A stretch of 5,807 nucleotides of DNA, from NCBI GenBank assembly GCA_040509055.1, contig JBEVLT010000262.1, positions 1 through 5,807 of the forward strand. Reading direction: 5' to 3'. The stretch's first letter is position 1; every line of letters begins with the position of its first letter. This document shows, one piece after another, positions 1-4,567 of this stretch. The position numbers were made by a program, and so were the translations under genes. This DNA comes from JAJKIP01 sp040509055 (GTDB lineage Bacteria; Bacteroidota; Bacteroidia; Chitinophagales; Chitinophagaceae). The notes beneath the pieces are model-generated. The model saw nothing but the letters and a program-made list of their open reading frames with translations, made no database searches and had not been told where the DNA came from.

Positions 1-26
1 CATAAGCAGTAAGTTTTTAGGTGGCA

Positions 27-34
27 CAAATGTA
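27..34 (-). promoter_or_regulatory. Candidate -7 box of a divergent gene leaving the left edge
   Basis: Read on the minus strand this is TACATTTG, an exact match to the Bacteroidota -7 consensus TAnnTTTG, followed by TGCC. The complement of positions 1-3 is ATG, 23 bases downstream of the box, which is close to the 25-base box-to-ATG distance at acpP in this window. I infer that a minus-strand gene begins at the left edge, but only its possible start codon is visible. No convincing TTTG element is present at the -33 distance. Confidence 0.4.
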
Positions 35-132
35 GTTTTTCAGCACTGGTTTACCATAGGGCCTGTACCGGAAATATTTTTTTTAACAAAAGCAGTTAGG
101 GTTTGACTTTTTTTCCTTTACCTTTAAGCACT

Positions 133-164
133 TTTGGAAAATAGATTTTTTCCGTTTACTTTTA
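133..164 (+). promoter_or_regulatory. Candidate promoter of the collagen-like lipoprotein gene
   Basis: TTTG at 133-136 is followed after 20 bases by TACTTTTA at 157-164, which matches TAnnTTTG except in its last base. The spacing fits a Bacteroidota -33/-7 pair and predicts a start near 170 and a leader of about 30 bases before the ATG at 199. Other near matches (TACCTTTA at 119-126, TAGATTTT at 142-149) lie in the same AT-rich stretch, so the exact element is uncertain. Confidence 0.35.
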
Positions 165-198
165 AATAAGAAACTACTAAACTGCCAAAACAAACGTT

Positions 199-861
199 AT
201 GAGAAAGCTCAGACTTCTTTCCCTCTTAGCATTAGGAATTGCATTTATAGCTGTTGGTTGTACCAAAGAAGGTCCTGAAGGTCCTGTCGGTGCTACCGGA
301 GCACAGGGTCCCGGCGGCACGCAAGGTCCCGTAGGCGCTACCGGCCCGCAAGGCCCCCAAGGTCCCCAGGGTGTTACCAACGTTACCTATTCTCCCTGGT
401 TCGTTACAGGTAATAACTGGAAGGTAGGTACGGCATCTGATCCTTTCTACGGCGAAGTATTCTATTATCTCAGAAGTGCCCCGGCTGTTACACAAGCTAT
501 CATCGACCAGGGTATCGTACTGGCTTACATGAAAGGAGATCCCAACCTGGATGCTCCCGCCATCAATACTCCGTTCCTCCTGCCCTATACTGTAGGTACA
601 GGTTTCGGTTTCACTGACCTCTACGATTTCACATTAACTGTAGGCAATATCCGCTTCCTGTACAAAAGCGATTTCGCCTGGGATGCAACTGACATGGTTG
701 GTATTTCCTTCCGTTACGTAGTGATTCCCGGCAGCGTAGCAGGTGGCAGAGGCACAGAGCCCCGCTATGAAGGCTTTACCGCAAGCGAACTGAAAAGCAT
801 GTCTTACGAGCAGGTATCTCAGCTGTTCAACATTCCTGCTGAAGGCACCAACATCCGCTAA
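199..861 (+). CDS. Collagen-like repeat lipoprotein, probably surface exposed
   Basis: Encodes 220 residues. Residues 1-20 form a basic start (MRKLR) and hydrophobic stretch ending in the lipobox AVGC, with Cys21 as the predicted lipidated residue, so a signal peptidase II lipoprotein of the cell envelope is expected. Twelve uninterrupted Gly-X-Y triplets follow at residues 25-60 (GPE, GPV, GAT, GPQ and similar), a short collagen-like stalk. The remaining roughly 160 residues are rich in aromatic residues and alternating beta-type sequence, with an FRYVVIPG motif near 172-179 and a tail ending in FNIPAEG. From memory, many Bacteroidota surface proteins share this lipobox, Gly-X-Y and C-terminal layout; the function of the C-terminal domain is unknown to me. 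The residues after Cys (TKEG) resemble lysine/acid-rich lipoprotein export signals, so outer-surface display is an inference. No clear Shine-Dalgarno precedes the start, as is usual in this phylum. The gene stands alone, with its own promoter region and terminator. Confidence 0.88.
   Translation: MRKLRLLSLLALGIAFIAVGCTKEGPEGPVGATGAQGPGGTQGPVGATGPQGPQGPQGVTNVTYSPWFVTGNNWKVGTASDPFYGEVFYYLRSAPAVTQAIIDQGIVLAYMKGDPNLDAPAINTPFLLPYTVGTGFGFTDLYDFTLTVGNIRFLYKSDFAWDATDMVGISFRYVVIPGSVAGGRGTEPRYEGFTASELKSMSYEQVSQLFNIPAEGTNIR
271..378 (+). repeat. Gly-X-Y coding repeat (12 triplets)
   Basis: Thirty-six codons with glycine at every third position encode the collagen-like stalk. A nine-residue block (GPVGATGAQ at 280-306, GPVGATGPQ at 325-351) occurs twice. 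The two DNA copies differ at 7 of 27 bases, mostly at third codon positions, so the repeat is kept at the protein level and is no longer an exact DNA repeat. Proline is usually in the X position and glutamine often in Y, as in bacterial collagens that lack hydroxyproline. Confidence 0.85.
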
Positions 862-884
862 TTACGTTATTTCACATATCGTTT

Positions 885-913
885 AAAAAGTCCCGCCTCC
901 GGCGGGATTTTTT
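885..913 (+). terminator. Intrinsic terminator after the collagen-like gene
   Basis: A perfect 7-bp stem, TCCCGCC (891-897) with GGCGGGA (901-907), closes a TCC loop. It is flanked by AAAAAG on the left and TTTTTT on the right, which extend the pairing. The hairpin lies 24 bases after the stop codon. The A and T tracts on opposite sides mean it could also work on the minus strand. Confidence 0.9.
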
Positions 914-957
914 ATGCCCATTACAGCATGTTATGACGTTGCTGTGCGCTGAAATAA

Positions 958-965
958 TATTTTTG
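958..965 (+). promoter_or_regulatory. -7 box TATTTTTG of the YcxB-like gene
   Basis: TATTTTTG matches TAnnTTTG exactly and is the same octamer as the acpP -7 box. A possible upstream element, GTTG at 938-941, lies 16 bases away, slightly closer than usual. The box ends only 3 bases before the ATG at 969, so transcription would begin at or about the start codon. This argues against the more upstream in-frame ATG at 933, which would lie before the promoter. Confidence 0.5.
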
Positions 966-968
966 CGT

Positions 969-1448
969 ATGACCATCCATTTCACGTACGATAAGAAACA
1001 AGTGTTGCAGGCCTTACGCTACCACTTCATCAGCCGCCCGGAGATCCGCATCATGATCATCCTGGTCAATGTGTTTGCCATAGCCTCCCTGCTGCTCTAT
1101 AGTTTTGGCAAGATCACCCCGCTGGCCTTCCTCACCGGCTCCATCCTGTGGATCATCCTGATGATCAGCTTCTGGTTTATCCTGCCCATGGTCGTTTATC
1201 GCCGGGCGGAGACCTTCCGTCATTCCTTCAGCATGCACTTTGGCGAGACAGAGTTTACCCTGGAGCACGAACGGGGCAGCCGTTCATGGCCCTGGTCCTC
1301 GCTTAGCGATTTTATTGAAAGTCCCCACTTTTTTCACCTGTATTTTGACAAACGTTCCTTTTTCCTGGTACCCAAAAGCGGGTGCAGGGACAAGGATGAA
1401 GTATACGCCTTAAGAGTGCTGCTGAAAGAAAAGATCAGGAAGCGCTGA
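969..1448 (+). CDS. YcxB-like membrane protein
   Basis: Encodes 159 residues if started at 969; an upstream in-frame ATG at 933 would add 12 residues but lies before the likely -7 box. The N-terminal MTIHFTYDKKQVLQA segment is followed by two hydrophobic membrane spans at about residues 29-46 and 52-75. A C-terminal cytoplasmic-type domain carries SWPWSSLSDFIES (about 106-118), a short LYFDKRSFFLVPK strand pair (124-136) and a basic end, KEKIRKR. This is the layout of the YcxB-like family, whose role is not established. The W-x-W region, ES-x-x-F-x-LY region and final phenylalanine-rich VPK motif support the assignment. It is monocistronic on the + strand and converges on the GNAT gene with 9 bases between stop codons. 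No function beyond membrane location is claimed. Confidence 0.78.
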   Translation: MTIHFTYDKKQVLQALRYHFISRPEIRIMIILVNVFAIASLLLYSFGKITPLAFLTGSILWIILMISFWFILPMVVYRRAETFRHSFSMHFGETEFTLEHERGSRSWPWSSLSDFIESPHFFHLYFDKRSFFLVPKSGCRDKDEVYALRVLLKEKIRKR

Positions 1449-1461
1449 TGCATTGCATCAG
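1445..1461. terminator. Short hairpin shared by two convergent stop codons
   Basis: CTGATGC (1445-1451) pairs with GCATCAG (1455-1461) around an ATT loop; the two arms form a near-perfect 17-base palindrome. The TGA stop of the plus gene (1446-1448) is in one arm and the stop of the minus gene (TCA, 1458-1460) is in the other. The plus side continues AGTTTCTTTT and the minus side reads into a less regular pyrimidine-rich stretch. It may act as a weak bidirectional terminator, but the T tracts are imperfect. Confidence 0.4.
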
Positions 1462-1886
1462 AGTTTCTTTTCCATTTTATAGTGCGGGATGGTAATCTCG
1501 ATGAATTCATCACCGGTGACCCTGTAATCCATGCGTTCGTAAAAGCCCACGACATTCTTGCGGGCATGCATGCTGATGGTCCGGTAGCCACGGTCACGCG
1601 CCAGGTTTTCGGCAAAGTTCATCAGCGCCCGGCCGATGCCTTTGCCCTGCAGGTCGTTCAGCACGGCCATCTGGCGCAGGCGTACGGCTTCCGTACTTTC
1701 CTCTACCAGCATGCAGCAGCCCAGCATCCGTTCGTCCTCGTAGGCCGCTATCAGCATATTGTCCTTTTCGCTTTCCAGCTCTTCGGGGGTAAAAGTAAGA
1801 CCAAGGGGTTTGCGGAGCAGGTCGTCCCGCAATTTTACCATTTGGCTGTATTCAGCCGTGCCGTGATCTATGATTTTCAGAGCCAT
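1458..1886 (-). CDS. GNAT family N-acetyltransferase
   Basis: Encodes 142 residues, a full-length single GNAT domain that would transfer the acetyl group of acetyl-CoA to an amine; the substrate cannot be read from the sequence. Strand beta4 and motif A are clear: RLRQMAV at 69-75, then QGKGIG at 80-85, the Q/R-x-x-G-x-G pyrophosphate-binding loop. Motif B follows as HARKNVVGFYERMDYR (107-122), with the Tyr116 position typical of the catalytic or CoA-thiol-facing tyrosine. The end, EFIEITIPHYKMEK, resembles a widespread small-acetyltransferase subgroup. The ATG at 1886 is preferred over an in-frame ATG at 1946, because the extra 20 residues do not look like a GNAT N terminus and would span a near-match -7 box (GATCTTTG, minus strand, 1931-1924). 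The gene is divergent from acpP and convergent with the YcxB-like gene, so it is probably a single unit. Confidence 0.88.
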   Translation of the reverse strand: MALKIIDHGTAEYSQMVKLRDDLLRKPLGLTFTPEELESEKDNMLIAAYEDERMLGCCMLVEESTEAVRLRQMAVLNDLQGKGIGRALMNFAENLARDRGYRTISMHARKNVVGFYERMDYRVTGDEFIEITIPHYKMEKKL

Positions 1887-1888
1887 GC

Positions 1889-1901
1889 AATAACCGTTAT
1901 T
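1889..1901. repeat. 13-bp palindrome just upstream of the GNAT start
   Basis: AATAACCGTTATT has 6-base arms around one central base. It ends two bases before the GNAT start codon, so it would lie in the 5' leader of that gene. It could be a protein-binding operator or a small hairpin, but a short AT-rich palindrome can also arise by chance. Confidence 0.3.
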
Positions 1902-1923
1902 ACTATTCAGGATTTTCAATTTA

Positions 1924-1931
1924 CAAAGATC
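1924..1931 (-). promoter_or_regulatory. Weak -7 box candidate for the GNAT gene
   Basis: On the minus strand this reads GATCTTTG, one base off TAnnTTTG (G for the first T). It would give a leader of about 30 bases to the ATG at 1886. No TTTG sits at the expected -33 distance. It is the best minus-strand match in the spacer, but weak. Confidence 0.25.
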
Positions 1932-1988
1932 CGCCAATACAAACAACAGTTGGCGCCGATAATTTTTCTGTTTCTGCTTTATAACCTA

Positions 1989-2011
1989 TTTGCTTATCAA
2001 TTTGTTATCAT
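1989..2011 (+). repeat. Tandem direct repeat upstream of the acpP promoter
   Basis: TTTGCTTATCAA (1989-2000) is followed directly by TTTGTTATCAT (2001-2011), so the TTATCA cores are spaced 11 bases apart, about one helical turn. The pair lies roughly 60-80 bases upstream of the acpP -7 box, a suitable place for an activator or repressor. This is a positional inference only; the region is AT-rich. Confidence 0.35.
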
Positions 2012-2069
2012 AGTATGGAAGCAAATCCGGAAAAAATAGGGTTTCCGATGCTGATTTACCCAAAAAGTA

Positions 2070-2077
2070 TATTTTTG
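2070..2077 (+). promoter_or_regulatory. acpP promoter -7 box
   Basis: TATTTTTG exactly matches TAnnTTTG and is followed by CACC, a frequent context in this phylum. It predicts a transcript start near 2082-2084 and a leader of about 20 bases. The -33 region is poor (TTTC at 2042-2045, rather far away). This is the only good promoter seen for the acpP-fabF-rnc block. Confidence 0.65.
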
Positions 2078-2102
2078 CACCCTATAACTAAACTTATACG
2101 AC

Positions 2103-2339
2103 ATGTCAGACATTGCATCAAGAGTTAAAAAGATCATCGTTGATAAACTGGGTGTAGAAGAAGCCGAGGTTACCGTTGAAGCTTCCTTCACCAATGATCT
2201 GGGTGCCGATTCACTGGACACCGTAGAACTGATCATGGAATTCGAAAAAGAATTCAATATCTCCATTCCGGATGAGCAGGCTGAAACGATTACCACAGTC
2301 GGTCAGGCAGTTGCTTACCTGGAAGAGCATGCTAAATAA
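2103..2339 (+). CDS. acpP: Acyl carrier protein
   Basis: Encodes 78 residues, the normal length of bacterial ACP. It holds growing acyl chains as thioesters on a 4'-phosphopantetheine arm during type II fatty acid synthesis in the cytoplasm. The arm attaches to Ser37 of the LGADSLDTVELIM motif (33-45), which is intact. The protein is strongly acidic and consists of four short helices, with helix II directly after Ser37 and recognised by partner enzymes such as FabF. The final residues, VAYLEEHAK, are typical of the family. The start is clear: it follows a TATTTTTG promoter by 25 bases and gives the standard MSDIASRVKKII N terminus. No Shine-Dalgarno is evident. It is first in the acpP-fabF-rnc order, separated from fabF by 132 bases that contain two hairpins, one a probable terminator. 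Identification is very secure. Confidence 0.98.
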   Translation: MSDIASRVKKIIVDKLGVEEAEVTVEASFTNDLGADSLDTVELIMEFEKEFNISIPDEQAETITTVGQAVAYLEEHAK

Positions 2340-2342
2340 TGC

Positions 2343-2361
2343 ATCCCGCCCCAAGCGGGAT
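2343..2361 (+). other. Stable hairpin in the acpP 3' region, no T tract
   Basis: ATCCCGC (2343-2349) pairs with GCGGGAT (2355-2361) around a CCCAA loop, three bases after the acpP stop. The following sequence, TGGAATGC, has no T tract, so it is not a classical terminator. It could protect the 3' end of a short acpP message. Its CCGCC (2346-2350) is also complementary to the GGCGG arm (2440-2444) of the next hairpin. Confidence 0.55.
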
Positions 2362-2408
2362 TGGAATGCTGGCCGGCACCGGCAGGCAACAGCAAACAAA
2401 ATTAACTT

Positions 2409-2449
2409 CCGCCTTCTGACTGTGATCCTTCACAGTAGAGGCGGTTTTT
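2409..2449 (+). terminator. Intrinsic terminator or attenuator between acpP and fabF
   Basis: The outer stem CCGCCT (2409-2414) pairs with AGGCGG (2439-2444). After a small internal loop, the inner stem ACTGTG (2419-2424) pairs with CACAGT (2431-2436) around an ATCCTT loop. TTTTT (2445-2449) follows directly. This is a good intrinsic terminator, yet it ends only 22 bases before the fabF start and I see no promoter after it. Partial read-through would give abundant acpP message and less fabF-rnc message. Confidence 0.75.
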
Positions 2450-2471
2450 ATCTTAACCAGCGACAGGCTAT

Positions 2472-3725
2472 ATGGAACTTAAAAGGGTAGTTGTTACAGG
2501 CTTAGGAGCTCTTACACCCATGGGCAATTCCGTGGATGAATACTGGAATGCACTGATCAACGGTGTATCCGGCGCTGACATGATCACACAGTTCGATGCA
2601 GCTAAGTTCCGCACCAGGTTCGCCTGCGAGGTCAAGAACTTCGACCCGGTTCAGTACCTGGATAGGAAAGAGGCCCGCAAGATCGACCGGTTTACCCAAT
2701 TTGCCCTGGTAGCCAGCGACCAGGCCATGGCCGATGCCGGCCTGAACAAAGACAATATCAACCCGGACCGTATCGGGGTGGTCTTTGCCAGTGGTATCGG
2801 CGGGCTTATCACGTTCCAGCACGAAGTAACGGCTTTTGCCAAGGGCGACGGTACGCCCCGCTTCAACCCCTTCTTCATCCCCAAGATGATCCTGGACATT
2901 GCAGCCGGCCAGATCAGCATGCGTCATAACCTGCGTGGCCCCAACTACGCCGTGGTCAGCGCCTGCGCCAGCAGCACCAACGCCATGATCGATGCCTTCA
3001 ACCTGCTGCGGCTGGGCAAAGCCGACATCATCCTGACCGGCGGCAGCGAAGCGGTGATCAGCGAAGCCGGTGTAGGTGGTTTCAACGCCATGAAGGCCAT
3101 GAGCGAACGCAACGATGATCCCAAAACAGCCAGCCGCCCCTACGACAAGGACCGCGACGGTTTTGTAATGGGCGAGGCCGGCGGCGTGGTCGTACTGGAA
3201 GAGCTGGAACACGCCAAAGCACGCGGCGCTAAAATTTATTGCGAGCTCGTGGGTGGCGGCGCTACAGCCGATGCGCACCATATTACGGCCCCCCACCCCG
3301 AAGGACTTGGCGCCAAAAATGTCATGCTCGTTGCCCTTGACGATGCCGGCATGAAACCCGAAGACATCGACTACATCAATACGCACGGCACCTCTACCCC
3401 GCTGGGCGATATTGCAGAAGTAAAAGCCATCGTGGATGTATTTGGCGAACATGCTTATCAACTCAACATCAGCTCCACCAAGAGCATGACGGGCCACTGC
3501 CTGGGTGCGGCCGGCGTGATCGAGGCCATCGCCTGTATCAAATCGGTGATCCATGACGTGGTGCCTCCCACCATCAACCACTTCACCGACGATCCTGAAC
3601 TGGATTCCCGGCTCAATTTTACGTTCAACAAGGCAGAGCACCGCACGGTGAACGCAGCCCTTAGCAATACGTTCGGCTTCGGTGGCCATAATGCCTGCGT
3701 GATCCTGAAAAAGTATGCCGGGTAA
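2472..3725 (+). CDS. fabF: Beta-ketoacyl-ACP synthase II
   Basis: Encodes 417 residues, close to the roughly 412-residue family norm. It condenses malonyl-ACP with an acyl-ACP, releasing CO2, in the elongation steps of type II fatty acid synthesis. The thiolase-fold enzyme shows the whole Cys-His-His triad: nucleophile Cys165 in SACASS (163-168), His305 in NTHGTSTPLGD (303-313) and His342 in KSMTGHCLGAAG (337-348), with the conserved Lys337. The C-terminal glycine-rich NTFGFGGHN (399-407) contains the gating phenylalanine region of FabF. The start MELKRVVVTGLGALTP is the standard N terminus. It follows acpP and its attenuator-like hairpin, and its TAA stop lies inside the large hairpin before rnc. 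Intact catalytic residues and the family-length N and C termini make KAS II very likely; KAS I (FabB) is less likely given the adjacent acpP and the sequence type. Confidence 0.97.
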   Translation: MELKRVVVTGLGALTPMGNSVDEYWNALINGVSGADMITQFDAAKFRTRFACEVKNFDPVQYLDRKEARKIDRFTQFALVASDQAMADAGLNKDNINPDRIGVVFASGIGGLITFQHEVTAFAKGDGTPRFNPFFIPKMILDIAAGQISMRHNLRGPNYAVVSACASSTNAMIDAFNLLRLGKADIILTGGSEAVISEAGVGGFNAMKAMSERNDDPKTASRPYDKDRDGFVMGEAGGVVVLEELEHAKARGAKIYCELVGGGATADAHHITAPHPEGLGAKNVMLVALDDAGMKPEDIDYINTHGTSTPLGDIAEVKAIVDVFGEHAYQLNISSTKSMTGHCLGAAGVIEAIACIKSVIHDVVPPTINHFTDDPELDSRLNFTFNKAEHRTVNAALSNTFGFGGHNACVILKKYAG

Positions 3726-3760
3726 GCAAGCATCCTGCACGAACAGGACTTGCTGTTACC
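3721..3760 (+). promoter_or_regulatory. 15-bp bulged hairpin in the fabF-rnc spacer
   Basis: Three perfect 5-bp stems stack: GGTAA (3721-3725) with TTACC (3756-3760), GCAAG (3726-3730) with CTTGC (3749-3753), and TCCTG (3733-3737) with CAGGA (3744-3748). The loop is CACGAA, and there are 2-base bulges CA (3731-3732) and TG (3754-3755). The fabF stop TAA is in the 5' arm. GTTAAAAC follows, so there is no T tract and it is not a standard terminator. It lies 55 bases before the rnc GTG. As a double-stranded RNA element just ahead of rnc, it could be an RNase III cleavage site for self-regulation, as is known for the E. coli rnc leader. That role is inferred. Confidence 0.7.
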
Positions 3761-3815
3761 GTTAAAACTATCAGGCCAAAAGTCTTTATCAACTTTTTTT
3801 CGTAGCTTGACCGCT

Positions 3816-4526
3816 GTGGATTTCCTGAACAACCTTTTTAAAAAACACGTCGGATCTTCTTTTAAAAAAGAGCTTAAGAACATTTTAGGCTTCAGGCCTC
3901 AGAATCTTTCGCTTTACAAAACCGCCCTGACACACCGCTCGGTGCGCGAAGGTGCCGATGAAAATAACGAACGGCTGGAATACCTTGGCGATGCCGTACT
4001 GAGCGCCCTGATCGCCGACTATCTTTTCAAACGCTATCCTTACCGTGAAGAAGGTTTCCTGACGGAAATGCGCAGCAAAATGGTGAACCGCCAGCAGCTC
4101 AACGATATTGCGATCCGCATGGGGCTGAAAAAAATAACGCTGTACAACAAGATGGACGGTTCGCTGAAAGTAAGCCAGATATTCGGCAACACGCTGGAAG
4201 CGCTGGTAGGCGCCATCTACCTGGACGCAGGCTATAAAAAGACCAGCAAGTGGGTGCTGGACTTCATCATCCTTCCCCACATGTTCATGGACGACCTGGA
4301 AAACCTGGAGATCAATCACAAAAACAAGCTCTACGGCTGGGCCAATAAGAACGGCAAAGTGCTGGAGTTTGAAACACTGAACGAAAAACTGGAAAACGGC
4401 CGCCGGTTGTTTACGATTGCCGCCGTGGTAGATGGCAATGCCATTGCCGAAGCCAAAGCCTTCAATAAAAAAGATGCCAGCCAGATCGCGGCCCAATTAG
4501 CAGTAGAGAAATTAGGAATCGGATAG
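3816..4526 (+). CDS. rnc: Ribonuclease III
   Basis: Encodes 236 residues from GTG 3816. It cleaves double-stranded RNA in rRNA maturation and mRNA turnover as a cytoplasmic homodimer. The RNase III domain signature NERLEYLGDAVL is at 51-62, giving metal-site residues Glu55 and Asp59 (E. coli Glu41 and Asp45). The second acidic pair region is IFGNTLEALVGA (122-133): Glu128 matches E. coli Glu117, but Asn125 occupies the position of Asp114. A C-terminal dsRNA-binding domain spans about 168-234, with the NKKDASQIAAQLAVEKL helix (217-233). There is no ATG near the N terminus; GTG 3816 gives MDFLNNLFKK, and TTG 3807 is an alternative. TTG 3750 lies inside the leader hairpin and is unlikely. The gene ends in tandem TAG stops (4524-4529). 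It is probably transcribed from the acpP promoter by read-through. Confidence 0.95.
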   Translation: MDFLNNLFKKHVGSSFKKELKNILGFRPQNLSLYKTALTHRSVREGADENNERLEYLGDAVLSALIADYLFKRYPYREEGFLTEMRSKMVNRQQLNDIAIRMGLKKITLYNKMDGSLKVSQIFGNTLEALVGAIYLDAGYKKTSKWVLDFIILPHMFMDDLENLEINHKNKLYGWANKNGKVLEFETLNEKLENGRRLFTIAAVVDGNAIAEAKAFNKKDASQIAAQLAVEKLGIG

Positions 4527-4564
4527 TAGAATGTAAAACGCAGTGTCGTTATATTCTACATTTT
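4526..4564. terminator. Terminator between the convergent rnc and dehydrogenase genes
   Basis: GTAGAAT (4526-4532) pairs with ATTCTAC (4553-4559), and inside it AACG (4537-4540) pairs with CGTT (4547-4550) around a CAGTGT loop. ATTTT (4560-4564) follows on the plus strand. A competing pairing also exists: ATGTAAAA (4531-4538) with TTTTACAT (4561-4568). The 41-base gap between the two stop codons is almost wholly taken up by this structure, which may serve both genes. The plus-strand T tract is short. Confidence 0.6.
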
Positions 4565-4567
4565 ACA

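Noticed and set aside
271..378. Short-sequence repeat that could cause phase variation
   Set aside because: The triplets are degenerate at the DNA level and not perfect tandem copies, so slippage is unlikely.
177..380. A minus-strand Gly/Pro-rich open frame opposite the collagen repeat
   Set aside because: Gly-Pro codons (GGN CCN) read as Gly and Pro on both strands, so a second collagen-like protein is an artefact of base composition.
1482..2039. A 185-codon plus-strand open frame opposite the GNAT gene
   Set aside because: It is antisense to a clear acetyltransferase and runs through the AT-rich spacer into the acpP upstream region. It has no recognisable motif.
2272..2490. A 72-codon plus-strand frame bridging acpP and fabF
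   Set aside because: It starts within acpP in another frame, crosses both hairpins and overlaps the fabF start. The product resembles no known protein.
2502..3740. A 412-codon open frame on the minus strand opposite fabF
   Set aside because: It mirrors fabF, whose intact catalytic motifs and family-length protein explain the plus strand. The antisense product has no recognisable domain and owes its openness to the GC-rich codon use of fabF.
3750..3815. An upstream TTG start for rnc at 3750
   Set aside because: It lies inside the 3' arm of the large hairpin, and the added residues do not look like an RNase III N terminus. GTG 3816 gives the expected family length.
3885..4496. A 203-codon minus-strand open frame opposite rnc
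   Set aside because: It lies entirely within rnc, whose signature and dsRNA-binding domain are intact, and it has no recognisable motif.
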